A DNA stretch of 64,000 nucleotides from Anaerobutyricum hallii (GTDB lineage: Bacteria; Bacillota; Clostridia; Lachnospirales; Lachnospiraceae). A model generated the notes under the pieces. That model did not search any database. It worked only from the letters and a program-made list of their open reading frames with translations, and was not told the origin of the DNA. The stretch is taken from the NCBI RefSeq assembly GCF_900209925.1, contig NZ_LT907978.1, positions 1,423,219 to 1,487,218 of the forward strand, in the 5' to 3' direction. Position numbers and translations under genes: made by a program. Position 1 is the stretch's first letter. Each line of letters opens with the position of its first letter. Shown piece by piece: positions 53,915 through 61,567 of this stretch.

Positions 53915-54485
53915 TCTTATATGTATCACAAACAGGAAACTTTGTAGCAATAACTTTTTAGACCAGATAGAAATGATTGCCAGTGCGCATCCAAAAGCTA
54001 TTGTATTAAGAGAGAAAGATCTTTCTGAGAAAGAATATGAGCAATTAGCCAGACAGGTAATGCAAATTTGTCAGAAGCATGGAACACAGTGTGTCCTCCA
54101 TAGTTTTTCTAATGTAGCAAGTGCACTTGGGGCAGTGGCAGTGCATATGCCATTACCATTACTTCAAAAAATGACACCGCAAGAAAAATCACATTTTCAA
54201 ATAATTGGAGCTTCTTGTCATTCTTTAGAAGAAGCAAAGGAAGCACAGGATTTAGGGTGTACCTATATTACTGCCGGACACATTTTCCTCACTGACTGTA
54301 AAAAAGGATTACCGGGAAGAGGACTTTCTTTTTTAGAAGAAATCTGCAAAGCGGTTAGAATTCCGGTATATGCAATTGGAGGAATCTCTTCACAGAACAT
54401 TGAGTCCGTCAGGAAGACAGGGGCAGCGGGAGCATGTATAATGAGTGGTTTCATGCGATGTAAGACTGTGGAAGAAATCATGTAA
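53907..54485 (+). CDS. thiE: Thiamine phosphate synthase-family protein
   Basis: 192-residue TIM-barrel of the ThiE/TenI family: AIVLREKDLSEKEYEQLA, GASCHSLEEAKEAQDLG, TAGHIFLTDCKKGLPGRGL and PVYAIGGISSQN. ThiE joins thiazole phosphate and HMP pyrophosphate; the shorter size and HIF/KKG loop could also fit a TenI-type thiazole tautomerase. Last gene of the operon; no thiF, thiC or thiD is visible. Confidence 0.85.
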   Translation: MSDLICITNRKLCSNNFLDQIEMIASAHPKAIVLREKDLSEKEYEQLARQVMQICQKHGTQCVLHSFSNVASALGAVAVHMPLPLLQKMTPQEKSHFQIIGASCHSLEEAKEAQDLGCTYITAGHIFLTDCKKGLPGRGLSFLEEICKAVRIPVYAIGGISSQNIESVRKTGAAGACIMSGFMRCKTVEEIM

Positions 54486-54613
54486 ATGCTATTACTTTTA
54501 AAACTTTATATACTCCTAAGGATTAAGAATTGCATTTTTCGACAGAAAATGTTAAGATAAATGCGGTAAAATATTAATTTTTCTATTATTTATGCAGGTA
54601 TACAGCAGATAAA

Positions 54614-54642
54614 TTGCATAATCAGAGCATAATTTTTATAAT
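54614..54642 (+). promoter_or_regulatory. Promoter of the permease
   Basis: TTGCAT (54614-54619), 17 bases, TATAAT (54637-54642). The ~120-base leader is AT-rich with no purine riboswitch core visible. Confidence 0.7.
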
Positions 54643-54766
54643 TTATAATAAAGAAGGCAATTTCACTAATCTACACTTATATGTATATGTTTATAAGTAA
54701 AGGTATAAAACAATCTGTAAATAATATAGTAAACAGCAAGATAATAGAAAATCATTAGGAGGTAAT

Positions 54767-56098
54767 ATGAGTAGAATGACGAACAATATGTCAGAAGAAC
54801 TATTCAAAGTGGATGGAAAGACATCAGTTGGTGAAACCCTTCCGCTTGCCCTGCAACATGTGGTGGCCATGATTGTAGGATGTGTTACACCGGCAATTAT
54901 TGTAGCTGGTGTAGGTGGATTATCCGAACAGGATTCGGTTATCTTAATTCAGGCAGCCCTGACAATGTCAGCAATCACAACACTTATTCAGGTAGTCCCA
55001 CTACTTAGAACAGGTAAAGTTTCGATTGGTTCCGGGCTTCCGGTTATTATGGGTATCAGTTTTGCCTATGTGCCAACAATGCAGGCAATTGCAGGAACCT
55101 TTGATATTGCAACCATTTTAGGAGCGCAGATTGTCGGAGGTATCGTAGCGGTTATCGTTGGTATTTTTATCAAACAAATTCGTAAGTTTTTTCCACCATT
55201 AATTACTGGTACAGTTGTATTTGCTATTGGACTTTCGTTATATCCGACAGCAATTAATTACATGGCTGGTGGAGCAAGTAATGAAAGCTATGGTTCCTGG
55301 CAGAACTGGCTTGTAGCCATTATTACACTCTGTATCGTAACGGTACTCAATCATTATGGAAAAGGAATCTGGAAACTGGCATCCATATTAATTGGAATTA
55401 TTGCAGGATATATCATTTCATTATTCTTTGGAATGGTTGATTTTTCTGCCGTAGTAAATGCATCCTGGTTTGCGTTACCAAAACCAATGCATTTTGGTAT
55501 TACGTTTGAACCTTCTTCTTGTGTAGCAATTGGAGTATTATTTGCAATCAACTCTATTCAGGCAATCGGAGACTTTTCTGCGACAACGACAGGAGGGCTT
55601 GACCGTATGCCTACAGATGAAGAATTAAGCGGTGGTATCGTAGGCTATGGTTTAAGCAATATTTTCTGTGCGGTATTTGGTGGTCTTCCAACAGCTACAT
55701 ACAGTCAGAATGTAGGTATCGTAGGTTCCACAAAAGTTGTTGCAAAAAGAGTATTTGAAACTTCTGCAATTATTATCCTTATCGCAGGATTAATTCCGAA
55801 GTTTTCTTCAGTACTGACAACAATCCCATACTGCGTACTCGGTGGAGCAACCGTTTCTGTATTTGCATCAATTGCAATGACAGGAATTAAGTTAATTACT
55901 ACAGCTCCGATGGACTTTAGAAATACAACGGTAGTTGGTTTATCAATTGCCCTTGGAATGGGTGTGACACAGGCTAATGCGGCACTGGCAACCTTCCCGG
56001 AATGGGTAACAACAATCTTTGGAAAGTCCCCGGTAGTATTAGCAACAATCACCGCAGTATTTTTAAATCTGGTATTACCAAAATCAGAACAATCCTGA
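54767..56098 (+). CDS. Xanthine/uracil permease family transporter (NCS2)
   Basis: 443 residues with about 12-14 helices of the nucleobase:cation symporter-2 family, PbuX/UacT type: PLALQHVVAMIVGCVTP at the N-terminus, SGLPVIMGISFAYVP, the QxxxDF substrate element in INSIQAIGDFSATTTGGL and GLPTATYSQNVG. Likely imports xanthine or uric acid with H+ or Na+. AGGAGG precedes the ATG. Its stop codon (56096-56098) lies inside the outer end of a large inverted repeat. Confidence 0.9.
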   Translation: MSRMTNNMSEELFKVDGKTSVGETLPLALQHVVAMIVGCVTPAIIVAGVGGLSEQDSVILIQAALTMSAITTLIQVVPLLRTGKVSIGSGLPVIMGISFAYVPTMQAIAGTFDIATILGAQIVGGIVAVIVGIFIKQIRKFFPPLITGTVVFAIGLSLYPTAINYMAGGASNESYGSWQNWLVAIITLCIVTVLNHYGKGIWKLASILIGIIAGYIISLFFGMVDFSAVVNASWFALPKPMHFGITFEPSSCVAIGVLFAINSIQAIGDFSATTTGGLDRMPTDEELSGGIVGYGLSNIFCAVFGGLPTATYSQNVGIVGSTKVVAKRVFETSAIIILIAGLIPKFSSVLTTIPYCVLGGATVSVFASIAMTGIKLITTAPMDFRNTTVVGLSIALGMGVTQANAALATFPEWVTTIFGKSPVVLATITAVFLNLVLPKSEQS

Positions 56099-56256
56099 TT
56101 TGTAGATTTCGTATAGACGAAAAAAGAAAAAATGATATATCCCATCTGCTCTGTAGTCGCTGTATTTAAGATGCTCGTCCGCATCTTAAATACGCTCCGA
56201 AGCCGCATCTGGGATATATCATTTTTTCTTTTTTCTGGCTATCTAAATCTACAGTT
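56093..56256. repeat. Left arm of inverted repeat, itself a long hairpin
   Basis: Begins TCCTGATTTGTAGATTTCG and ends AAATCTACAGTT. It contains a nested hairpin: 26-bp outer stem (56119-56144 with 56210-56235), inner perfect stem GTATTTAAGATGC (56162-56174)/GCATCTTAAATAC (56181-56193). The right arm at 56554-56721 is its reverse complement at about 90% identity by eye. Confidence 0.85.
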
Positions 56257-56553
56257 GGCGAGAATGGGGATTTTTCAGAAGGTTATGGATTCTCTGGGAA
56301 TTAAAGTCTAAAGGATTGACGTATTCTTCTGGAGTTTTCCATTCGAATAGAAATTGTAGACTTTTGGAGAATCCCCTCGTTTTTTGAGGAAAAATGGAGC
56401 GTTTGGCGCAACGGAACAAAATCAAACTTATAAAAATTTTCTTTTCTTTAGATACCTTAATGCAATTCAGCAACATAGAACAATTTAAATGTCAGTCCTT
56501 TAGAAATTAATTTCCCGGAATGTCATAAGCTTCTGGTGTAGTCCATGTTATTA

Positions 56554-56721
56554 AACTGTAGATTTAGAATAGTCAGAAAAAAGAAACAAATAATACATCC
56601 CAGATGCGGCTTGGGAGCGTATTTAAGATGCGGGTGAGCATCTTAAATACAGCGACTACAGAGCAGATGGGATGTATTATTTGTTTCTTTTTTCGTCTAT
56701 TACCAAATCTACAAATCAGGA
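56554..56721. repeat. Right arm of inverted repeat, itself a long hairpin
   Basis: Reads AACTGTAGATTTAGA to ACAAATCAGGA. The outer stem differs from the left copy at several positions (AAACAAATAATACATCCCA) but its partner changes too (TGGGATGTATTATTTGTTT), so pairing is kept. The ~300-base core between the arms has no gene; it holds weaker inverted repeats (AAAGTCTA/TAGACTTT, GGGGATT/AATCCCC). Confidence 0.85.
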
Positions 56722-56722
56722 T

Positions 56723-57409
56723 TTAATTATTTATTTCTCCTAAGTATCTGTAAATTGTTGCCTGTGAACAGGAGAATCTTTTTGCGACAAAAGGTATGGA
56801 GCCTTTTAATTGAAATAAACCTTGTTCATGAAGCTTTATCATAATCTCTTTTCGCTCATTCTGGTTTAAACGATCTACCGGAGTGTTAAGATTGGTAGTT
56901 GCATCATTGAAAATCTGTTCTCGTAGAGCTGCAACGTCTATTGCAAAGTTTTCCGTAATACTGCTGGATAAATCTTTTATATTATCCGTACTATTTGAAA
57001 GTCCCGAAGATATATTTTTAACAAAATTCCCAGGATGAATCAGTGAGAATAACTTCTCATGCAGTTCCATATATCGGCTGTCATCGAAGTTAATACATAA
57101 AAGACCAATCGGATTCCCGTTAGAGTCTTTGATGAACATACTGGAAGAACGGAGAATATGTCCATTTTCCGCAACACCTTTATAATTGGCAACAAAATCA
57201 TTCTCCTCATATACTTTGGAGGAAAGCATCTGAAATACAGCACTTGTAAGGGGACTGCCAATAGTCCTTCCGCTGATATGACCATTTTCGATTGCAATTA
57301 CAGAATGATTCTTATTGGATAGGTCCTGAAGAACAACTTCATAATCCGGGCCTAATACGCTGCCTAAAAACTTTACAGTGGTTTTATAGGAATAAAGTAA
57401 ATCTAACAT
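56723..57409 (-). CDS. YheO/DauR-like PAS and HTH transcriptional regulator
   Basis: About 228 residues: N-terminal YheO-like PAS domain (LGPDYEVVLQDLSNKNHSV, IKDSNGNPIGLLCINFD) and a C-terminal helix-turn-helix (VAKRFSCSQATIYRYLGEIN). The start at 57409 is used since AAAGGA precedes it; an upstream TTG at 57463 is possible. Members sense small ligands such as amino acids or purines. It converges on the permease across the inverted-repeat structure and diverges from the RNase H gene. Target genes not known. Confidence 0.82.
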   Translation of the reverse strand: MLDLLYSYKTTVKFLGSVLGPDYEVVLQDLSNKNHSVIAIENGHISGRTIGSPLTSAVFQMLSSKVYEENDFVANYKGVAENGHILRSSSMFIKDSNGNPIGLLCINFDDSRYMELHEKLFSLIHPGNFVKNISSGLSNSTDNIKDLSSSITENFAIDVAALREQIFNDATTNLNTPVDRLNQNERKEIMIKLHEQGLFQLKGSIPFVAKRFSCSQATIYRYLGEINN

Positions 57410-57479
57410 AACGGTTCCTTTCACCCTAACATCTTTATAGTGGAGTTGATAATTATTTACCAATCAGAAAAATTATTAT

Positions 57480-57527
57480 TGTGATAAAAATTTCTATAAA
57501 TAAAATACCATAAAATGTGATAAAAAT
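57480..57527. promoter_or_regulatory. Direct repeat TGTGATAAAAAT upstream of the regulator
   Basis: Two identical 12-base copies (57480-57491 and 57516-57527) begin 36 bases apart in the divergent region, a possible regulator site. Confidence 0.45.
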
Positions 57528-57552
57528 ACAGTTTTTTTGAGAAAACAATGGA

Positions 57553-57581
57553 TTGACTTTCCTAATTTTCCTCGATATAGT
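57553..57581 (+). promoter_or_regulatory. Promoter of the RNase H gene
   Basis: TTGACT (57553-57558), 17 bases, TATAGT (57576-57581). Confidence 0.65.
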
Positions 57582-57609
57582 TATGTAAGAATGGAAAAAT
57601 GGAGGAAGA

Positions 57610-58299
57610 ATGATGGCAAAAAAGAAAATTTACGCCGTAAGAAAAGGAAATAAAACAGGATTATTTTATTCATGGGATGAATGTAAAAAAGCAGTGCATG
57701 GCTATTCTGGAGCAGAATATAAGGGATTTTTAACGAAGGAAGAAGCAGAAGATTTTTTAAATATTGGAGCTGTTAAGACAGCTACTGGTAAAAATTTTTC
57801 AACAGCAGCAACAAGGATAGATTCTAGTCCATTGACAACCTCAACATCTAACCGGCTTGTTGTTTATGTAGACGGAAGTTTCGACGTAAATCTTCAAAAA
57901 TATTCTTTTGGCTGTGTTATTTTACTGGAAGATGGAAGAATCCTCGAGCGATACGGAAATGGTGAGGAGCCAGAACTTCTGGCTATTCGTAATGTGGCCG
58001 GAGAAATGTATGGAGCAATGTATGCAGTACAGTGGGCATTTGAAAATGGTTATTCTTCCATTGTTCTTCATTATGATTATGAGGGAATTGAAAAATGGGC
58101 AACGGGTGTATGGAGTGCGAAGAATCCACATACGAAGAAATATGCTGCATTTATGAGAAATATGCAGGAGAAGATGGAAGTTATATTCCAGAAAGTAAGA
58201 GCACACTCCGGAGATTATTATAATGAACAGGTTGATCAGCTTGCAAAGAAAGCTTTAATAAACGGAAATGGAATACCAGCTATCGATAAAATAAAATAA
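57610..58299 (+). CDS. rnhA: Ribonuclease HI with N-terminal hybrid-binding domain
   Basis: 229-residue enzyme degrading RNA in RNA-DNA hybrids. The N-terminal caulimovirus-viroplasmin-like hybrid-binding domain (KKKIYAVRKGNKTGLFYSW, GYSGAEYKGFLTKEEA) is followed by the RNase H fold with catalytic Asp/Glu in YVDGSFDVN, GEMYGAMYA, HYDYEGIEKW and the final Asp in NEQVDQLA. GGAGG precedes the ATG; the second ATG at 57613 is equally possible. Confidence 0.92.
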   Translation: MMAKKKIYAVRKGNKTGLFYSWDECKKAVHGYSGAEYKGFLTKEEAEDFLNIGAVKTATGKNFSTAATRIDSSPLTTSTSNRLVVYVDGSFDVNLQKYSFGCVILLEDGRILERYGNGEEPELLAIRNVAGEMYGAMYAVQWAFENGYSSIVLHYDYEGIEKWATGVWSAKNPHTKKYAAFMRNMQEKMEVIFQKVRAHSGDYYNEQVDQLAKKALINGNGIPAIDKIK

Positions 58300-58311
58300 T
58301 AGGATTCACAT

Positions 58312-58396
58312 AAAAACGCAACTCATTTGTATTTTCTTCTTGACTTTTCTCTTGAAAATGTCTAGAATATGAAATTGCAATCGACTTGCGTTTTTT
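58312..58396 (+). terminator. Long-loop hairpin enclosing the znuA promoter
   Basis: AAAAACGCAA (58312-58321) pairs with TTGCGTTTTT (58386-58395). It may end rnhA transcription; the loop of ~64 bases contains the promoter TTGACT (58340-58345), 17 bases, TAGAAT (58363-58368). No Zur box was recognised. Confidence 0.45.
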
Positions 58397-58476
58397 GAGA
58401 TTATAAGGAAAAATAGAATTACAAAGTGATAATACTATAGAAAAGCTAGTTAAAGGACAGGAAGGGAAAGCAATTT

Positions 58477-59586
58477 ATGAAACGGTTATTTAAAAAGAGA
58501 AGAACGTTATCTGCAAGTTCTTTGTTACTGATGAGTCTTTTTCTGTGTCTTTTTTTATCGGTAGGTTGTTCTGTGATAAAAAATAACGCAGCAGAGACTC
58601 CGAATATTTTTGTCAATGAAAAAAAAGATAGCAATGCAGAAGAAGATGTTATGGAGAAGGTTTCTAGTAATAAGATTTCAATTGTCTGTACTACTTTTCC
58701 ACAATATGACTGGGTGAAAAACATTATCGGAAATCAAGAGAAGCGTTTTGATATAACATTATTACTGGATAATGGTGTGGATATGCATAGTTATCAGCCT
58801 ACGATACGTGATATTGCAATTGCCGGTTCCGGAGATCTTTTTATTTATGTCGGAGGAGAATCCGATGCATGGGTTAGGGATGCTTTAAAAGAAGCGAAGA
58901 ATAAAGATTTAAAAGCAATTAATCTTATGGATGTTTTGGGCAATTCTGTAAAGGAAGAGGAAGTTGTAGAAGGAATGCAGGAAGAAAAGGGCTTTTTAGG
59001 ACATTCTCATAAAGAAGGGGAAGAAACAGATGATGTGGAAGAAGAACCAGAATATGATGAGCATATTTGGCTTTCTATCCGGAATGCAGAAATCCTTGTT
59101 AAAAATATTGCGCAGGAAATAGCAAATATTGATGTCCAAAATGCAGAAATTTATGAGAAAAACGCGGACTCCTATATTAAAAAGCTTGCTCACTTGGATA
59201 AACAATACGCAGCTACGATAAAAAACGGAAAGTATAAAGCAATTTTATTTGGAGACCGTTTCCCATTTCGCTATCTTGCGGATGATTATCAACTAAAGTA
59301 TTATGCGGCGTTTGCTGGCTGTAGTGCAGAGACAATGGCAGGATTTGAAACGGTAACATTTCTTGCTCAAAAGGTAGATACGTTGCATTTGCCAGTCATA
59401 TTAACAATAGAGAATTCGGATGGCCGGATTGCGGAATCAATCAAAGCGAATACAGCAAAGAAAGATCAGAGTATGCTGGTAATGAATTCTTTGCAATCCG
59501 TTACAAACGAACAGCTTTTAGATGGAATCACATATTTGAAAGTAATGCGTGAGAACTTATCTGTTTTATCAAAGGCATTAAATTAA
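58477..59586 (+). CDS. znuA: Zinc/manganese ABC substrate-binding lipoprotein (ZnuA-like)
   Basis: 369-residue lipoprotein (lipobox LSVGCSV) of the cluster-9 metal-binding family. Metal ligands expected in DMHSYQPT and the His in DEHIWLSIRNAEI; a short acidic/His loop FLGHSHKEGEETDD fits zinc-type ZnuA. The third His-region is less clear. It precedes the ATPase and permease genes by 115 bases. The metal could be Zn2+ or Mn2+; the His/acid loop favours Zn2+. Confidence 0.87.
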   Translation: MKRLFKKRRTLSASSLLLMSLFLCLFLSVGCSVIKNNAAETPNIFVNEKKDSNAEEDVMEKVSSNKISIVCTTFPQYDWVKNIIGNQEKRFDITLLLDNGVDMHSYQPTIRDIAIAGSGDLFIYVGGESDAWVRDALKEAKNKDLKAINLMDVLGNSVKEEEVVEGMQEEKGFLGHSHKEGEETDDVEEEPEYDEHIWLSIRNAEILVKNIAQEIANIDVQNAEIYEKNADSYIKKLAHLDKQYAATIKNGKYKAILFGDRFPFRYLADDYQLKYYAAFAGCSAETMAGFETVTFLAQKVDTLHLPVILTIENSDGRIAESIKANTAKKDQSMLVMNSLQSVTNEQLLDGITYLKVMRENLSVLSKALN

Positions 59587-59701
59587 ATAAAGAAGTATTC
59601 TTTAATTGAAAAAGGCAGATTGAAATGTTGTAAATATTGTATCAAAATATTGCTATTAAAAAATAGAAAAGCAATATTCTTCGGGGAAAGAGGGGATAGA
59701 G

Positions 59702-60424
59702 ATGGCTTATCTTACATGTAAAAACTTAACATTAGGATATGAGGGACATGCCATTGTATCAGATTTGAATTTTAAAGTTGGAAAAGGTGATTATCTTTGT
59801 ATTGTAGGGGAAAATGGAACAGGGAAAAGTACATTGATTAAAACACTTCTTCATCTACAGGATGCGATCAGTGGAGAAGTGATGGCTGGTGACGGATTAA
59901 AAGCTTACGAAGTAGGGTATTTGCCACAACAAACAGTTGTTCAGAAAGATTTTCCGGCAACTGTAGAAGAAATCGTTCTTTCCGGTACGCTTGCAAAATG
60001 CGGATGGCGTCCTTTCTACAGTAAAGTGGAAAAACGTATGGCAGAGGAAAAAATGAAAAAAATGGATGTTTGGAATCTTCGGAAGTCCTGTTACCGAAAT
60101 CTTTCCGGAGGGCAGCAGCAGAGAACTCTTTTGGCAAGAGCATTATGTGCCACGAGTAAGGTGATTTTATTAGATGAGCCGGTTACCGGTCTTGATCCAA
60201 AGGTAACAGCGGAATTTTACCAGGTAACAAAAGATTTAAATGAGGAGGGAATCGCAGTTATTATGGTTTCCCACGATGTGCAGGCACTTACTTATGCAAC
60301 ACACATTCTTCATATGGATCAAAGAGATTCTTTTTACGGAACAAAAGAAGAATATATGAACAGTGATAAGTGGAAGTTATTTAAAAACACAGAAGAAGAC
60401 AGAATAGGGGGAGAGAAAAAATGA
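59702..60424 (+). CDS. znuC: Metal ABC transporter ATPase (ZnuC-like)
   Basis: 240 residues with Walker A GENGTGKSTLIKTL, signature LSGGQQQRTLLARALC, Walker B VILLDEPVTGLDPK and H-loop MVSHDVQAL. GAAAGAGGGG precedes the ATG. Its stop overlaps the permease start by four bases (ATGA). Confidence 0.93.
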   Translation: MAYLTCKNLTLGYEGHAIVSDLNFKVGKGDYLCIVGENGTGKSTLIKTLLHLQDAISGEVMAGDGLKAYEVGYLPQQTVVQKDFPATVEEIVLSGTLAKCGWRPFYSKVEKRMAEEKMKKMDVWNLRKSCYRNLSGGQQQRTLLARALCATSKVILLDEPVTGLDPKVTAEFYQVTKDLNEEGIAVIMVSHDVQALTYATHILHMDQRDSFYGTKEEYMNSDKWKLFKNTEEDRIGGEKK

Positions 60425-61266
60425 CACACATCTTGCAGGAGCTTTCTTTTTATCTATCCTACCCGTTTGTGCGATATGCATTGATTGTCGGAGTTTTAAT
60501 TGCATTGTGTTCTTCTCTTTTAGGAGTAACACTTGTGTTGAAGCGTTTTTCTTTTATTGGAGATGGACTTTCCCATGTCGCTTTTGGAGCTATGGCAATT
60601 GCTACTATTTTTAAACTGGTAAATAATACTATTTTTATTATGCCGGTAACGATCATTGCGGCGATTTTACTTCTTAGGACCGGGCAAAATACGAAGATAA
60701 AAGGTGATGCTGCCATAGCGATGCTTTCCGTAAGTGCACTGGCAGTAGGATATCTTGTTATGAATATTTTTTCTACATCGGCAAATGTATCGGGAGATGT
60801 CTGTTCAACGCTATTTGGTTCTACAACGATTCTTACATTAACGGAAGGGGAAGTGATTAGCTGTATTATTATGTCTGTATTGGTCGTTGCATTTTTCATT
60901 TTGTTCTATAATCGGATTTTTGCAGTTACGTTTGATGAGAACTTTACAAAAGCGATTGGAAAAAATGCAGAAGGATATAATCTGATGATTGCAGTAATTA
61001 CCGCAGTAATCATTGTACTTGCAATGAGTCTGGTCGGTTCCCTTTTAATATCAGCACTTATTATATTTCCGGCACTTTCTGCGATGCGTGTAGCCCGGTC
61101 TTTCAAAGGTGTGGTTGTTTATGCAGCGATTCTTTCTGTTATTGGTGCATTTTTTGGAATTGTGCTTTCTATTTTATGCTCTACACCTGTAGGAGCAACT
61201 ATAGTAATTCTTGATTTGATTCTCTTTTTTATAAATTGTATAATTGGAAAAATAATGGGAAGATGA
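60421..61266 (+). CDS. znuB: Metal ABC transporter permease (ZnuB-like)
   Basis: 281 residues with eight to nine helices of the ABC-3 family: SSLLGVTLVLKRFSFIGDGLSHVAFG (split here: SLLGVTLVLKRFSFI and GDGLSHVAFGA) and LLISALIIFPALSAM. Translationally coupled to the ATPase. Confidence 0.92.
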   Translation: MTHILQELSFYLSYPFVRYALIVGVLIALCSSLLGVTLVLKRFSFIGDGLSHVAFGAMAIATIFKLVNNTIFIMPVTIIAAILLLRTGQNTKIKGDAAIAMLSVSALAVGYLVMNIFSTSANVSGDVCSTLFGSTTILTLTEGEVISCIIMSVLVVAFFILFYNRIFAVTFDENFTKAIGKNAEGYNLMIAVITAVIIVLAMSLVGSLLISALIIFPALSAMRVARSFKGVVVYAAILSVIGAFFGIVLSILCSTPVGATIVILDLILFFINCIIGKIMGR

Positions 61267-61414
61267 TAAAAATATCATTATTATAAATTCAGTATTATTG
61301 TTAAAATGGGGAGAAAAATAATATTTAACAGAAATTTTACCAAATATTTCTGAAAAGAGATGGACAGATAACTACAAAAAATGTATAATGAGTATAATTA
61401 ATAATGAGTAAAAT

Positions 61415-61490
61415 ACGAATTATGGGCAGATCAGTCGAAAGTCTGAGACGCAAAGCTAGAGGGCCTGTAACATGGTAGTAAGCTGCTACG
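61415..61490 (+). ncRNA. Class I cyclic-di-GMP riboswitch (GEMM-I)
   Basis: Key elements are in order: GGGCAGA, the GAAA tetraloop in GTCGAAAGT, GACGCAAAGCT, AGGGCCT (tetraloop-receptor side) and ATGGTAGT...GCTGCTAC as the second helix. It lies 80 bases before the lipoprotein start and just before a terminator, so transcription of that gene is controlled by cyclic di-GMP. Confidence 0.92.
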
Positions 61491-61493
61491 TTT

Positions 61494-61533
61494 AAGATGC
61501 ATTGTCTGAAAAGACAGTGCATCTTTGTTTTTG
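61494..61533 (+). terminator. Riboswitch-associated terminator
   Basis: AAGATGCATTGTC (61494-61506) pairs with GACAGTGCATCTT (61513-61525) with one G-T pair, followed by TGTTTTTG. It overlaps the expected end of the riboswitch P1 region. Confidence 0.88.
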
Positions 61534-61567
61534 CAGGGGTATTTTCAGAAATAAAGGGAGACGATGT

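Noticed and set aside
54486-54766. Possible xanthine or guanine riboswitch before the NCS2 permease
   Set aside because: The leader is AT-rich and lacks the conserved aptamer cores; a promoter accounts for the region.
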